DNA from: Tetrapyrgos nigripes
Taxonomy: Eukaryota; Basidiomycota; Agaricomycetes; Agaricales; Campanellaceae
Length of the DNA stretch: 64,000 bases
Direction: 5' to 3'
Assembly (NCBI GenBank): GCA_013368315.1
Contig: JAACJM010000181.1
Location: 1-64,000 of the forward strand
The notes under the pieces are model-generated. The model saw only the letters and a list, made by a program, of their open reading frames with translations. It did not search any database and was not told where the DNA came from. This document shows positions 34,296 to 45,846 of the stretch, piece after piece. A program made the position numbers and the translations under genes. Positions within the stretch are counted from its first letter, which is position 1, and each line of letters starts with the position of its first letter.

Positions 34296-34303
34296 TATAA
34301 ATA
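34296..34303 (+). promoter_or_regulatory. TATA box of secreted-peptide gene, copy 2
   Basis: TATAAATA, about 200 bp before the ATG at 34501 and upstream of a 5'UTR intron (GTAAGT near 34415, CGACAG at 34499). Confidence 0.6.
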
Positions 34304-34500
34304 CTCTCTTGTCGGACTGGGAAGGACAACCGTTCAACAAACCTTCAAAGCACACAAGTCCGAGTCAATCCTCTGCTCCGAGTCTACAACCTTTTTTTCA
34401 ACTTCTTAAACCACGTAAGTCTTCTCTACTGTGCTTCTACCTCCCTATCGCGAGCTCATTCTTCTCTTCTCTTCTCCCCCCCTCCCCCCCTTTCGACAGC

Positions 34501-34759
34501 ATGCAATTCATCACCAATGGGACCAACACCTCTGGCTTCTTCACCATGACCAAACTCATGGCTTTGGCCGTTGTAGCTTTGACTATGACTATGCAGGCAA
34601 CTGCTTCCCCGGTGGCAGTCGCTGAGCCGGATGTTTTGGAAGGTGAGTCTACCTCCTCACCAGGCATTCGCTATTCCATCGACTATCCGAGTACCGTGAC
34701 TTACTCGTTCCCGACTAGCTCGCTGCATTTGCCGCAACCCCGCTTGCTCTAACTGCTAA
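34501..34759 (+). CDS. Small secreted cysteine-rich peptide, copy 2
   Basis: Exons 34501-34642 and 34719-34759, 60 residues. The hydrophobic signal LMALAVVALTMTM is unchanged. The single protein-level difference from copy 1 is MSKLM to MTKLM just before it. The end is again EARCICRNPACSNC. Promoter, 5'UTR intron, coding intron and stop are all kept although the neighbouring MFS remnant is broken. Confidence 0.65.
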
Positions 34760-35270
34760 ACGCTCAGTGCTGAGCTGCGAAATGCATACAGTATGGGCAC
34801 TGCAGTATAGTACTTCGAGGTTATCCATCTAAGGCTTATCCGTCTTTTTCTTCGCCTTCGCCTTCGCCTTCGTCTTCTTTCAAACTATGTATTGGGTTTA
34901 TCGTCATTGGATTTTTGGTTCTGTTTCATCGGGTTTCGAGTATGTTGTATGTGCATTGAAAGAAAAGTGGGTAAATGTAGAAAAGAAAACTGTGGATGTA
35001 TAAATTTGTATACGTAGTAAATTTGAGCCTTCCAAGAACGTTTCAAGTTCAGCAGAAAGGAAAACAAAGCTCAGGAGTTCTGAAGGCGGGACTGATTCAG
35101 AAGTGAAGCATAGACAACAAGATTGCAATTTGGAAAGCTTCCTGTATTATTGACGAATAAGGTAAGATGGGGATGGATTGGGTGGATTGGACGGTAATGA
35201 CGTTCGTTTTGTCTTTGCGTCTTGTCTTGTTCAACGCACTGGTCGATGGTATACGAAAGGGTAGCCATGC
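34760..35270. other. Module junction between peptide gene and NLR3
   Basis: After the peptide gene a conserved 3' region (to about 35030, with a CTTCGCCTTCGCCTTCG run) joins an unrecognised stretch with AGCCTTCCAAGAACGTTTC and then a scrap of the pex30 5' end (about 35165-35235). The same join is seen at 56900-57120. No SNF2 fragment is present here, unlike 8605-9159. Confidence 0.5.
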
Positions 35271-35279
35271 TTATCTAAT

Positions 35280-35298
35280 ACGCGTTTCTTCGACGCGT
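35280..35298. promoter_or_regulatory. Paired ACGCGT boxes upstream of NLR3
   Basis: ACGCGT at 35280-35285 and 35293-35298, about 290 bp upstream of the NLR3 start. Confidence 0.5.
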
Positions 35299-35583
35299 CC
35301 AATTCTTCTGTTCAGGTTGCTCCAAACCGTACTGTGTGCATTGAGCAAAGCTATCCGAAGACAAGAGACCTTTCCATGACTTAATCATGACTGCAGTCCA
35401 CTGCAACCAAGCAACTTCTCCTTTGAACGCGTATCTTGAATCCGCGTAGCAGTCACACTCTTTCAAGCATGATCACATTAGCGCTCTGTTACAGCCTCTG
35501 GATGCCTTTTTAGCCAATCAGCCCTAGGCGCTCATCTATCTTCTTCTCGACTCTGTGATAGCTGTCGTCAGTAATCGATATCG

Positions 35584-38294
35584 ATGACAGACAGCTCTAG
35601 TGAAGTGTGGCGAGGAGCTCACTCGGCTAGGCAACCGCAATCGCGTCGTAGAGGTCCAGAAGAAGACTGGGATCACAGCAGAACTGGAAGACAAGTTGGG
35701 CCACGTCAAGTGGAGAGCTCCAACCAAGGCCTAACTACTGCAGCTCCCTTTGCTAATTCGCACCACAACTCGTTCTCCCATTCTTCCTTCAGTGTTGTTG
35801 GACGCGATCAAGTCAACACCTTTGTTGAAGATTCAGAAGCCGGTAAGTCATTACTTCTTCTCTAAATCATACATCCTCATTTTGTGGCTCCTCTTTTAGG
35901 TTTAAAACTCTTATACCAGGCTATCGCTCACGTTGGCGCGTTCCATGATTCCGAAACTCGTTATCCACCTCCTAAATGCCATCCCAAAACGCGAAAGGCC
36001 GTCTTGTCGGATATCTCTTCTTGGATAAGGGGTGCAGAGGCAGAGACCCCAGTTCATTGGCTATATGGTCCAGCAGGTGCAGGAAAGTCTGCCATCGCCC
36101 AGACTTTGGCGGAGAGTTTTGCCTGTACAGAGCAAGGCAATCATTTGGCAGCCAGCTTCTTTTTCTCTCGCTCAGACCCCTCCAGAAATAATCCAAAGTC
36201 TCTGATTATGGTCATTTCATGTTGTCTCGCTGTGTGGTGCGGAAACTCCCAGCTGCGAGCTGCTATCGATTCTGCTGTCGAAACACGGCCTACCATCCTT
36301 AAATCCGCCATCGAAAAGCAGTTCCAACAACTCGTTATCGAACCCTTCAAAGCGATTCCAAAGGAAAGCTGGGAGACGCTGCCGAAAGTCGTGATCATAG
36401 ATGGCCTGGACGAATGCTTGGGTAGCGATTCCCAACGGAGAGTCCTGAACACGCTCTTTGGCGGACTGAGGGACCAGACGCCTCTTCGTTTCCTCATTGC
36501 CAGCCGGCCAGAACCAGTGATTCGAGACTTCTTTGGTCAACTTCCCCACTGTGGTATCACGACGCGTACAGAGCTCAGTGATAATTACTCCACTTCACGG
36601 GACATCGAGGTCTATCTTCGCGATGGTTTCAAAGCCATTGCAGAGAAATCTCACTCCGACGTAATGGCTCATATCACTCTTCCTTGGCCTTCATATGGCA
36701 TCATTCATGAACTTGTCCAGCGAGCTTCAGGCCAGTTCATTTACGCCTCAACAGTCCTCAAGTATGTTGGGGAAGAGTACTCCATTCCTGTAGAGCGACT
36801 GGAGTTGGTGCTTGGTTTGCCTTTGGGTGATCCTGATGCTTTCTCTGAGCTTGATGTCCTCTATCAGCAAATATTATTGTCCAATCGTAACAAGGCCAGG
36901 GTCATACAAATCCTAGGGACAATACTTGTAATGGAGGATATCCGTTCAGAGCGATGGGTGGAATTGGAGCTTTTTAAGCTTGGTTATCATTACATCGGTG
37001 ACTGGGAGGGGATTGACATAGTGGAACAGCTGCTTTCGCTGCCCACCGGAGCAGTCAAAGTGTCCCTGCGAGGAATGCACTCGGTCTTGCAGGTCGACAG
37101 CAGAATTGTCAAGTTCCGCCATAAATCATTTCTGGATTTTTTGTTCGATGCACGTCGTTCAGGTGAATATTTCATCGATAAAGCACTATTTCACGAGCAA
37201 TTGGCACGGGTCTGTATGAAGATAACCAATGATTCGTCTCACTCGTAGGTATCATTCCTAGGAACCGGCAGTCACTTTCACTGATATTTTCGCACACTTT
37301 ACAGATTGCAAAGCTATGCCATGTATAATTGCTTGACGCACATACATCTTGCGAAAAGTACGACTGATCTAGTCACCGAGCTGCGGTGCTTCAATTTCTG
37401 TTATGTGATTGAATGGTATTTGAGAAAATGGTCTGATGAAACGCCCCGCTATGTCTCCCGGTCTATTTCAGTTTTTCAGAAGTATGCCAAAGTGAGTCAG
37501 GGTAAACTTACCTTTTCCCAAAGCTAATGGAGCTATTTCAGGTTTTAGAGTCACATCAGATCAAGACCTTGTCAGATTCTCTTCAACTCGGTATCTATGT
37601 CACTGATACGGATGGAGAAGAATTATCCAAACAATTTTTATCAGAGCTTGAATTCCTATTTGCTCTCGCAATGGATTGCCATTATGCACCTCTCAATGCA
37701 ATTTTTCCTCATAACGCTCCCAGCAGTGTTGGCATCCTAGCCGGTCTTGGCTGCACCATCTCTTCCCTGTCCATGAAGAAGATTTTCCTATGTCCTGACC
37801 CTCGCCTCCATTCACATTCCCATTCCACAGCTTCCTGCAACCCCATATGGCATTTCATTGATTTTGAGAGAGGGTATAGAAGACTAGCCAAACATTGCCT
37901 GAGGACTATCAGACACAATCCCTCGATCAAAAATCGTACACGTAGGGGCCCGTCCTTCAGCTTGAAATGTGGTTACATCTATGCTCAGTCAAGAGTGTCT
38001 GAACTACTTTACTACTCTCCTCTCAACGTGAAACTTCAACATGAACTGAAAAAGACAATACCATATTTACATGGAACGGAAGAGTTGCATAAGGTCCTTC
38101 TTTGGCTGCAAGTAAGTACCACAGTACTCTATCTATATGCTATGTAGGTTGCCTGGCTAATATGACGAGTGTAGGACTTTCCAGATGACGAGAGGGACAT
38201 TGAAATGGAAGTCGCAATTCAGCAGTATTGCGAGCAGTTTGATGCAAACATCGAGGAGGACGAGGAGGACGAGGACGAGGACGAAGAGGAGTAA
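35584..38294 (+). CDS. NACHT-domain NLR-like STAND NTPase 3
   Basis: Exons 35584-35842, 35900-37244, 37305-37491, 37542-38111 and 38175-38294 give 826 residues. The leader begins MTDSSSEVWRGAHS and ends VVGRDQVN. P-loop GPAGAGKSAIAQ, Walker B VVIIDGLDEC and FLIASRPEP are intact. A SFACTEQGN insertion follows the P-loop helix (TLAESFACTEQ), shared with NLR4 and NLR5; NLR1 and NLR2 have EREQRN there. The linker before the P-loop is the shortest of the five (GAEAETPVHWLY). The last exon carries the acidic tail shared with NLR2. Residues around LFKLGYHYIGDW form one of the most variable stretches in the family. Confidence 0.85.
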
Positions 38295-38980
38295 GAGGGC
38301 CATATAGATGACAAGTCAACGACATGGATACCATAACAAAGCTCCATAACAAATCGGTCTCCGTTACGCTTAGACTCATGGAGAGCCGACAGTGTCAACA
38401 AGGCATGGGTATGATACAGTGTTGATGTCGTCTTTGGTGGGCCTGAGTGTGCTCAAAGATGAGGGGAGGGCAAGGGAAGAATTGGGGAATATGATGCGAG
38501 TCCGTCTGTGATAATGAGGTGCAGATTCGGAGACTTGGCACATTGGTAGTATGAAGACAGTGCGGTTGCTTTCATTTTCGTTGGTGACAAATGAACTCTG
38601 ATAGCTACAGAAAAGTCAGTCAAATAGTAGAAACGTTGATAAAAGAATGATAAAAGCCTGTTCACAACTTTCCTCGCGTTCCTCGATAATTTCAGCTCCA
38701 GCTCATTCCAGATATCATCTACGACCATCTTCAACGATTTGGGGATGTACTGGGTCCCTACAGTGCTGCCGAAAACTATCTTGAATCCGTCATCCTCTAT
38801 TCTTCCCCGATTTCCCTAGTCATAAAGATTCCCAGTATTCACCTTTTCCTCTCCAAATTTTCGAATCAAAGAACGTAATCATGCCTCCGCCATTGCTGTA
38901 AACAGTCGCGACGCATACACACAGGTGCATACCGATTTCCTGCACGAACATATAGATCTAGTGAACAACCTCAGCACCAC
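38295..38980. repeat. Post-NLR spacer, unit 3 (shorter form)
   Basis: Closely matches 24749-25434, including the join to the fungalysin-like remnant. This supports duplication of NLR2 and NLR3 downstream regions as one block or later gene conversion. Confidence 0.6.
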
Positions 38981-40090
38981 CTAACCTCGAGAGCACTTCG
39001 TGACTGGGGCATCGTTGTTACTCTGAATAGGTAGCGAAATCCAAGTTCCCCAGAAATCGTCGTCGTCAAAGAGCCTCTTCTGCGGGTGGACTGTTACGTG
39101 CAAGTTACGCGGCATTTCCATTGAACGTAGAAAAACATTTTGATGCGATACAAAACTGCGATACAAGAACACGAGGTATTCTCTGGGTGGTATAAGGAGT
39201 CTATGGGATTCCGTGGACGTTGTTACAGTACTCTCCAACTTGCGTATGTCCTGTCTTTGAGGCATGTTCTCAGGCTTCTTTTTGCCAATGATACCTTATC
39301 CGCATACCTGAAAGAAAGACAGGGAGAATGAGAATGAGATCCGAAGTGAAGAAGAACAAAGCGCACCTGGCACTTCAATGTAAACGTCGCAGTATTTGTA
39401 TACGCCCCCTTTGCCCTCAATGTACCAGCCAGCTTCTTTCCTTTCCTGCCCTCAATATCTCGTCAGCGTCATCATCAGTTGAGCTCTGCATGAGTAAAGC
39501 CAAAGATCGTCAGGAAACCATTGAATGACGAGTCGGTTAGTGGCATGCAAGAACAAAACAGTAAAGTCTACATACCACGGGAAATAATGTTTGGTGCTAT
39601 TCCCTTGGCTACAGCTGTTGTAGATGTGAAGTGATGAGGAAGAAAGCAGAAAGATGACGGTGAGTATGACATACTTTCTCTAATTCTCGATGCTTTCTTC
39701 ATGTCTTGCTCAAAAACCAGTGCAATAGATGAAAAAGGACAGGAGTTGTCATTGGAAACGACCTACAAGTTGCTGTGAGCTGTGCAGAGAAAAAAAGACG
39801 AAAGGCACGTACATACCCTATGACTGAAGCTTCACTGGACTTTGGCACATGTTATGTACGCCTTGTAGATTTAGATTGAACAACCGGCTGAGTAGAAGAC
39901 AAAGGCACGTCGCCATTTTGCCCGGTTCACCCGACGGTATCACCCTCCTTGATGAGACAATCGTTACTAAAGATAAGGGTGGGGAAGGCCAAAGTCACAA
40001 GTCGCGACGCGTTCACACTCTACTCATGCCTTTGAACATCTTGCAGGACTTTTCTGACTCGGAGGCAATGAAGAGCTTTTTCCAGCAATA
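38981..40090 (-). pseudogene. Fungalysin-like/unknown remnant, copy 2 (truncated)
   Basis: The downstream part of 25435-27037 is present (REYLVFLYRSFVSHQNVFLR, MEMPRNLHVTVHPQK, DDDFWGTWISLPIQSNND), but the M36 propeptide exon is deleted: about 0.5 kb kept at 26460-27000 is missing near 39985. This copy has the original AAG reading of the GKKKP codons but carries a TAA in place of the Lys codon of VCGKG (near 39298). The two copies are thus disabled by different mutations. Confidence 0.4.
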
Positions 40091-40212
40091 GACGAGGATC
40101 CTGTGCCAATGCCTGGCTTCTCGCTAGCACCTTTGTGCTTTTTTGGCGCATCGCATCCTCAACGAATACTTCAGCCCCCATTCTCCATGCTCTCCCATAC
40201 ACCAGGATCCCC

Positions 40213-41662
40213 AAATCCCTTCCCAAACACACTACCAACAATACTCAAGAAGCTCATGTGGACGACGCACCTCTGAAACACGCAACAAAGTCGAAGAACC
40301 TAGTTCTCTGGATAACTCTTCTAACGCTGCGTGAATGATACCCAAATCCACTGCTCGTCGCAGTGCTCCTCAGCTTCGGCTGCTCATATCGCATCTGCCT
40401 CTATCTCTGCGTCAAACCGTCCAACTCCTGCAGGCACAACCTCCGCAGCTCCAGCACCTCCCAGTCCACCTACCCCTGAAGAACTAGCTGCCCAAGCAAC
40501 CGCCGAACGTAAATGAAAGTTTATTCAGCATGTCAAGACGTCCGACAGGGAGTTTAATGGGAAGAAACGCTGGTGAGTTCGTTCTCGCCTTTTTTTGTGG
40601 ATCTCCTTACGCGTCTTCTTTTCAAGTTTTCAATGCATACGTCTTTCGAGGATTACGTCTTCCGTACATAGACTTTTTTTACAGCAAAGGCAGAGTCAAT
40701 CACCGCTAGCACCTTTGTTCATATCATCCCTGATCGTTTCAAGAACTCTCCCGTCTTCACCGCCAACCTCAACGCTCCCCCTAAGGAACTATACGCTCCC
40801 TCCAGCGTCTTGCCCCCCGAAACCTTCAAGTCTATCTCTCCCAAAGACATCCAGCCATATCCTGACGACCAGAATAGTCTATACAGCCTCATGCTGCCCA
40901 CGCTTCTACTCGTCTGCCCAATGCGCTCTCTCTCTCCGTCCTTCTACATTGCTCAAGCGGCCTCTCTTCCCATTGGAACGGATAGCTACCATGCTCCCTT
41001 CTCTCTCTGCCAGAAACAGGTTCAACAAATTGCAGCACACCTGTAGGCTTGTCGTCTGTGATGCCGACTCATCGGGCACCCAATCTGGGCATCTTCCGGA
41101 AGGCAACAATATTCTCGCTCTCCTCCGGAAATTTGCCAATGACTCGGATTCGGCCTACAAGGGCCAGCTGCTATGGCTCAAAGGTGGTTTGCAGGGCGTG
41201 TGGAAAGAACGCAGGGACTTGGTCGACACTCGTCCAGTCGATCCAGACGCCGACGATGACGAGACCTCCACCTCTGTATGTCCAAACAACTTGCCCATGT
41301 CCGCTTCGGCTCATCGTCGACTTTGTTCTCCTACTCATTCGGTTTTTTTCTGCTTATCGATTCCCTTCCCTTTACCTCGCACACCTCAGGCCTACACAAC
41401 AGAACCCCTATCCACGTTTGCATTCAGCGTCTCTGCGATAATGGGATCGCATATGCTTCTCAACCTTCATAAATCAGTCGACGAAGGAATTCTCTCCTCT
41501 CAAAGGCTGATTGATATTGATCATTATCTCACTATGTCATGGTCGGAAAGCTGTGATCTAGAGCCTGAAACGGTCTCGAGTCTGAGGCGGGCTAGGAACG
41601 ACCGGGCTAGTTGTAGTGTCGTTTTGGATAGTATAACGGATTTAGATGACACTGTGGTATAG
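40213..41662 (+). pseudogene. Tyrosine-phosphatase remnant with rhodanese domain, copy 3
   Basis: The plus frame ending at 41662 is open for 355 codons. It joins an Arg/Ser/Pro-rich part to LPPASCPPKPSS, then LLKRPLFPLERIATML, CRLVVCDADSSG, LPEGNNILALLRKFA, WLKGGLQGVWKERRDLVDT and the DLDDTVV C-terminus. The FIDIRPYAAHA core is again missing (about 40880), with the same short join as copy 2, and the first third is read in a frame different from the conserved VIPDRFKN frame. An open but rearranged product cannot be excluded. Confidence 0.55.
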
Positions 41663-41769
41663 TAGCGTACTCCAATGAACCGGGGGCTTAGCCAAAGCAC
41701 GAAATTCAATCATGTTCTATTTCTAATAGGTCGTTTCGTAGCTTCGTGAATCCTTTGGGAAAGATAAAA

Positions 41770-42167
41770 ATATATCTTGAGGCGCTCAATCAGAGCGTGC
41801 AAAATAGGACTTGGACTTGTATTGGACGTCTTTGACAGCGGCGAAATCGCGTGAATTCGTTCCAAGCCAGGAGGAGGTCTGGATGGAAAGCTACGTTGAG
41901 AACGCATTCCCGAGAGTACTTAGAACCTATCACCTCAGACAGAAATGAGAATTCTTTTGCATATTGTAGCCGAGCGGGGAAGATTTTGGTTCAGGATGGA
42001 GCAGGTGTTAATGAACTGGCAGGGGAAGATGGGTGTCCACTGTAAGCAGCAGCATGGCAAGGATTTTTGAACATTGCTGGGTATCTTGGAGAGAAAGGAA
42101 CAGACGCGAATACAGTAAGAGACCACCTTAGTCTTTGGGACTGCATCGCAAGCAGCAGGATTTCCTA
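41770..42167 (+). pseudogene. Ankyrin-repeat remnant, copy 4
   Basis: Same segment as 28720-29112, further damaged: a TAA replaces the Gln codon in CPLQ (about 42043) and a TGA interrupts the GFLDIAGYL helix (about 42068). Confidence 0.55.
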
Positions 42168-42264
42168 GGGCAACTTGGATGCAAATATCTATAATCTGCG
42201 AAATAACGAAGCAACAGTAAAATACACATGTATGTACAGTAAATAATAACCTGTATGTACATTA

Positions 42265-45200
42265 CTCCGTCATTATAGTTTCACATCACTTCCCCCCTCC
42301 CTCTCATCCCACCAAATCCTCCGAACCCAGCTTCTCCTCCTCGTCACAGACCCAGGGTAGGGTGTAGGAGAAGGATTTTGCCAGGCGTCGTTTGTGTAGA
42401 TGAAGCCGTCTACATGTATAATTTAATACCGAAGGTTGGAGTCGAAGCGAGACAACGAGGGGGAAAAGGTGTTTCGTCAGTGTCGTGTCGAGTTAGACAA
42501 TCAAAATATGCAAATAAAAAACATGGCAAGTGGCAAGTAAAAGGTAAAAAGTGCCATCGACGACTGTAGTGGCTGACGGCTGCAGTCGGGGCGACAGAGA
42601 GAGAAATGAAAAGACCAGTAGTTCGAAAAAACAGACGAAAACGAAAAGAAAAAGATTAAGAACCAAACCCACCTTCATCACCACCACACATCCATCCTTG
42701 GTTCTCGTCTTCATCGTTAACCCCACTTCTCCCAGTTCCAGTTCCCCCACCAACAACACTTCCCCCCCTTCCCCAAATGAAAAACCAACATCAACATTAA
42801 CAGATACCCCAAATACGATGAAGAAGGATATTTCTAATTTACGTTTACGTTCTTGTTGTTCTTGTTCCCATTGTTCTTGTCGTTCTTCCCGGGATTGTCG
42901 GGCTTGGCGGACGTGACTCGGTCCAATCGGTCTAGTACGTTTCCGTACTCCAACTTTGAACGTTATATTGAGCCATCTCCCAGACTTCCGGTTCCCAAAG
43001 TCTCCCTCATCTTCCCCACCGTCATCTTCCCCATCCTCACCATCCCCATCCCCATCTTCATCTCCATCTCTACCATCCTCAGCATCGATGGACAAGGGTG
43101 AAGACACTTTATCTTTATCAGTTTTGAAAGCACCCACAGACGACGCCCCCACCCCAGCCCCAGCATCATAATCAACTCTCCAATCTTCTGTTTCTATGAA
43201 TTTCTATCCTGGAGCGAGGGAGAAGGTTAGGTTGCTGCTGTACGAATGATGAGAATTGAGGAATGAGGTGAGTTGTGAATGGGTAAGTTGTGTTGTGGGG
43301 GAACGATGTGAGTGCCAGTGCGTTTGTTGTGCGTTGCGCGTTCATTGTGTGTTGGTGACAACGTGAAAGACGTGTCACGTCAAGTTTTAAGTAAGACAAG
43401 ACCAGACACGACACGACACGACAGAGGCCAGAGGGAAAGGCAAAGGAAAAGGAGAAGAAGTGGTCTTGGTCAGTACATGTTGATTGTCACATTAAAGGCG
43501 GGGGGAAAAAAAACAACGAAACAACGAAAGACCGAACGAAACTCGAACGAACGAAAACTCATGTATGTAATAAACACCAAAAAAAACTCGAAAAAAAACC
43601 CACCTAATCATCCCCGGCCCCAACGCCGCTGGTCCTAGTCCTGGTCCTGCTTCATACCCATTTCCACTACTTCTATCTTCTTTTACTTCATCGTCATCTC
43701 CATGTGCTCCAGACATCGTCGACATCGTCCTTCTCCTTCCATTCCCACTCGTACCCGTACCCATACTAGTACTCGTATTCCCCGACCCACTCCCACTCCC
43801 CAGCCCAACCCCCAACGGATTAATCCCCCCAAACCCATCTCTTCCCCTCGTCCAAGGTGCTCTTTCAGTTCCGAGATTTGATTTTGAAAAGCCTTTTTTA
43901 AAGGTTTGAATGGCTTGGGTTATTTCTGGGGATATGGAGTTTATGTGGTTGGCCGAAGACGAAGAAGACAGGACGGGGTTTATGCGAGAAGAAGACGAAG
44001 AAGACAGGACGGGGTTTATGCGAGAAGAAGACGAAGAAGAAAAAGTGCGTTTAGGTGATAATATTGATAACGATGGACGTTTCTGGCTCTGATTCTCCTT
44101 GTGCTCTTTCTGTTCCAACTCCAGCGTTGCTTCTATACCCCCCTCCTCAACCAAATCCCCCATCGGACTAGCCGGCAATGGGGGTATAAGCGCAAAAGGA
44201 GGTAATGGTGCGAGAGTTTCTAATAAAGCGTTACGTGCCTGTGTCCGAGTGTGGTAGGTGTTAGTGTTGGATTTAGCCGCTTTCTTCGCTTTCTTGACGA
44301 TTGGAGAAGTAGACGGCGAAGACGAAAAAGCCAACGACTCTGAGAGTTTACGTCCAATTCTCGAAGTTGATGTAGAAGGGGGTACTATAGATGGTGCGCT
44401 GGCATTGGTATCATGTCACTAGTAAACCTCGCCGCCGTCTGTGAATCACGCCTCTCATTCTCCCACAACTCGACCTCTCGTAACTCTGCATTCCGAATTC
44501 GATCTGTTAACGAATTCGTTGAGAGAGCGAGGATAGCGAGAGATTTGAGACGATTTGTCAACCCCGATGCTCCCAAGTGAGAACTCAGTAAAGATACATT
44601 GATCGTGATGAATGGTCTTGGACAGAATCTGAAAGATATTTGTGTAATAGGAACTTTGAGAATGTGTTGAGGGAAGAAAGACCTCGGGGTCAGAGGGACG
44701 GGTTTAAGAGGAAGCGAACGATTTGGGAAGAAGAACGCGAGAGGACAGAGAATTGGGAAGGTTAGTGTGGGTGTTGGTGAGGGGGACCATGTCCAGAGAT
44801 AATTGGGACGAAGGCTGGAAGTGACGTGATGGCGAAGTTGAAGGATTAGTAAGGATAAATGTGGGTTGGATGATAATACGGGTAATGCAACGCCAAAAAA
44901 GGCGATTAGTCGGGTTGGTATGAACGGAGAGAGGAATAGGATTGAGGGTATGAGGAGAGTTAGGATGGTGACGGCTGTTGTGGATACAGGAGCGGATAGA
45001 GACAGTTGGGATAGTATGGGCGTAATGGCTGCATGAGTATCCGCGTGTAAACCCATAAGATTCTGTATAGCTTGGAGGTTTCCTTGATAGTCTACACTAT
45101 CTTCTGCAGGTGGAGGAGAGGCGTCTTGAGTGGTAATGACACCACTGGGGGTGGTAGATGACGTCGGGGAATGTGAGCGGTAGAAAGCATAATGCACGCC

Positions 45201-45525
45201 AGTATCACCAATGGCAGAACAAACAAGATTTGTGGAAAGGTGCATATGAACGCATAGACGCAAAGCAGCGCAGGAGTCATGTCATCAACTCTTCTGCTTA
45301 AAACAACCCCCCTACGCGGTCCACGAAGCATTTTAAGTTGATAGTAGTAATCTGGATGGAAAGAGGGTCCTTGTTGGATAGCAAGACTGCTTTGGTGCGT
45401 TTGCGACGGGGCTTGTAGCCTGGATCAGGAGTTGGGGAAGAATGGCAAAGGATGTTGGGAGAGATTGGGTGGATTGGACGGTAATGACGTTCGTTGTCTC
45501 TTTGCGTCTTGTAGGAATGATTAGC
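42265..45525 (-). pseudogene. Pex30-type peroxin pseudogene, copy in unit 4
   Basis: Full-length layout on the minus strand: YKPRRKRTKAVLLSNKDPL (about 45410), the CTFPQILFVLPLVILACIML helix (about 45210), YQGNLQAIQNLMGLHADTH (about 45080), two hydrophobic stretches with FLSPFIPTRLIAFFGVALPV (about 44920), a long frame 44334-43492 with ERAPWTRGRDGFGGINPLG, then the acidic insert, GRWLNITFKVGVRKRTRP and VDGFIYTNDAW (about 42400). The FWFQDT segment is absent and the ~19-bp deletion after AEELMT is present (near 45275). A 36-bp unit is duplicated in the Arg/Ser-rich linker (43958-44029). It resembles the unit-2 copy in its DysF part. Confidence 0.7.
43958..44029 (+). repeat. 36-bp tandem duplication
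   Basis: Two perfect 36-bp copies starting GACGAAGAAGACAGGACG. In the minus-strand peroxin frame this repeats a 12-residue SSSSSRINPVLS block. Only this pex30 copy has it. Confidence 0.85.
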
Positions 45526-45529
45526 TAAT

Positions 45530-45548
45530 ACGCGTTTCTTCGACGCGT
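45530..45548. promoter_or_regulatory. Paired ACGCGT boxes between pex30 copy and NLR4
   Basis: ACGCGT at 45530-45535 and 45543-45548, about 300 bp upstream of the NLR4 start. Confidence 0.5.
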
Positions 45549-45846
45549 CCAATTCTTCTGTTCAGGTTGCTCCAAACCGTACTGTGTGCATTGAACAAAG
45601 TTGTCCGAAGACAAGAGCCCTTTCCTTGACTTAATCATGGCACTGCAATCAAGTAACTCCTCCTTTGAACGCGTATCTTGAATCCGCGTAGCAGTCACAC
45701 TCTTTGCAGACAGCTGGCATGATTACGCCACCCAGCGCTCTGTATGCCAACCAGCCCTAGGCCTCGTGTTGGCCTTGTGTCCTCATCTATCTTCTTCTCG
45801 ACTCTGTGATAGCTGCCAGTCGCCGGCAGACTGAGAGTCGATATCG

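Noticed and set aside
43958..44029. 36-bp repeats as a CRISPR array
   Set aside because: Two directly abutting copies without spacers, in a eukaryotic sequence, inside a low-complexity coding linker.
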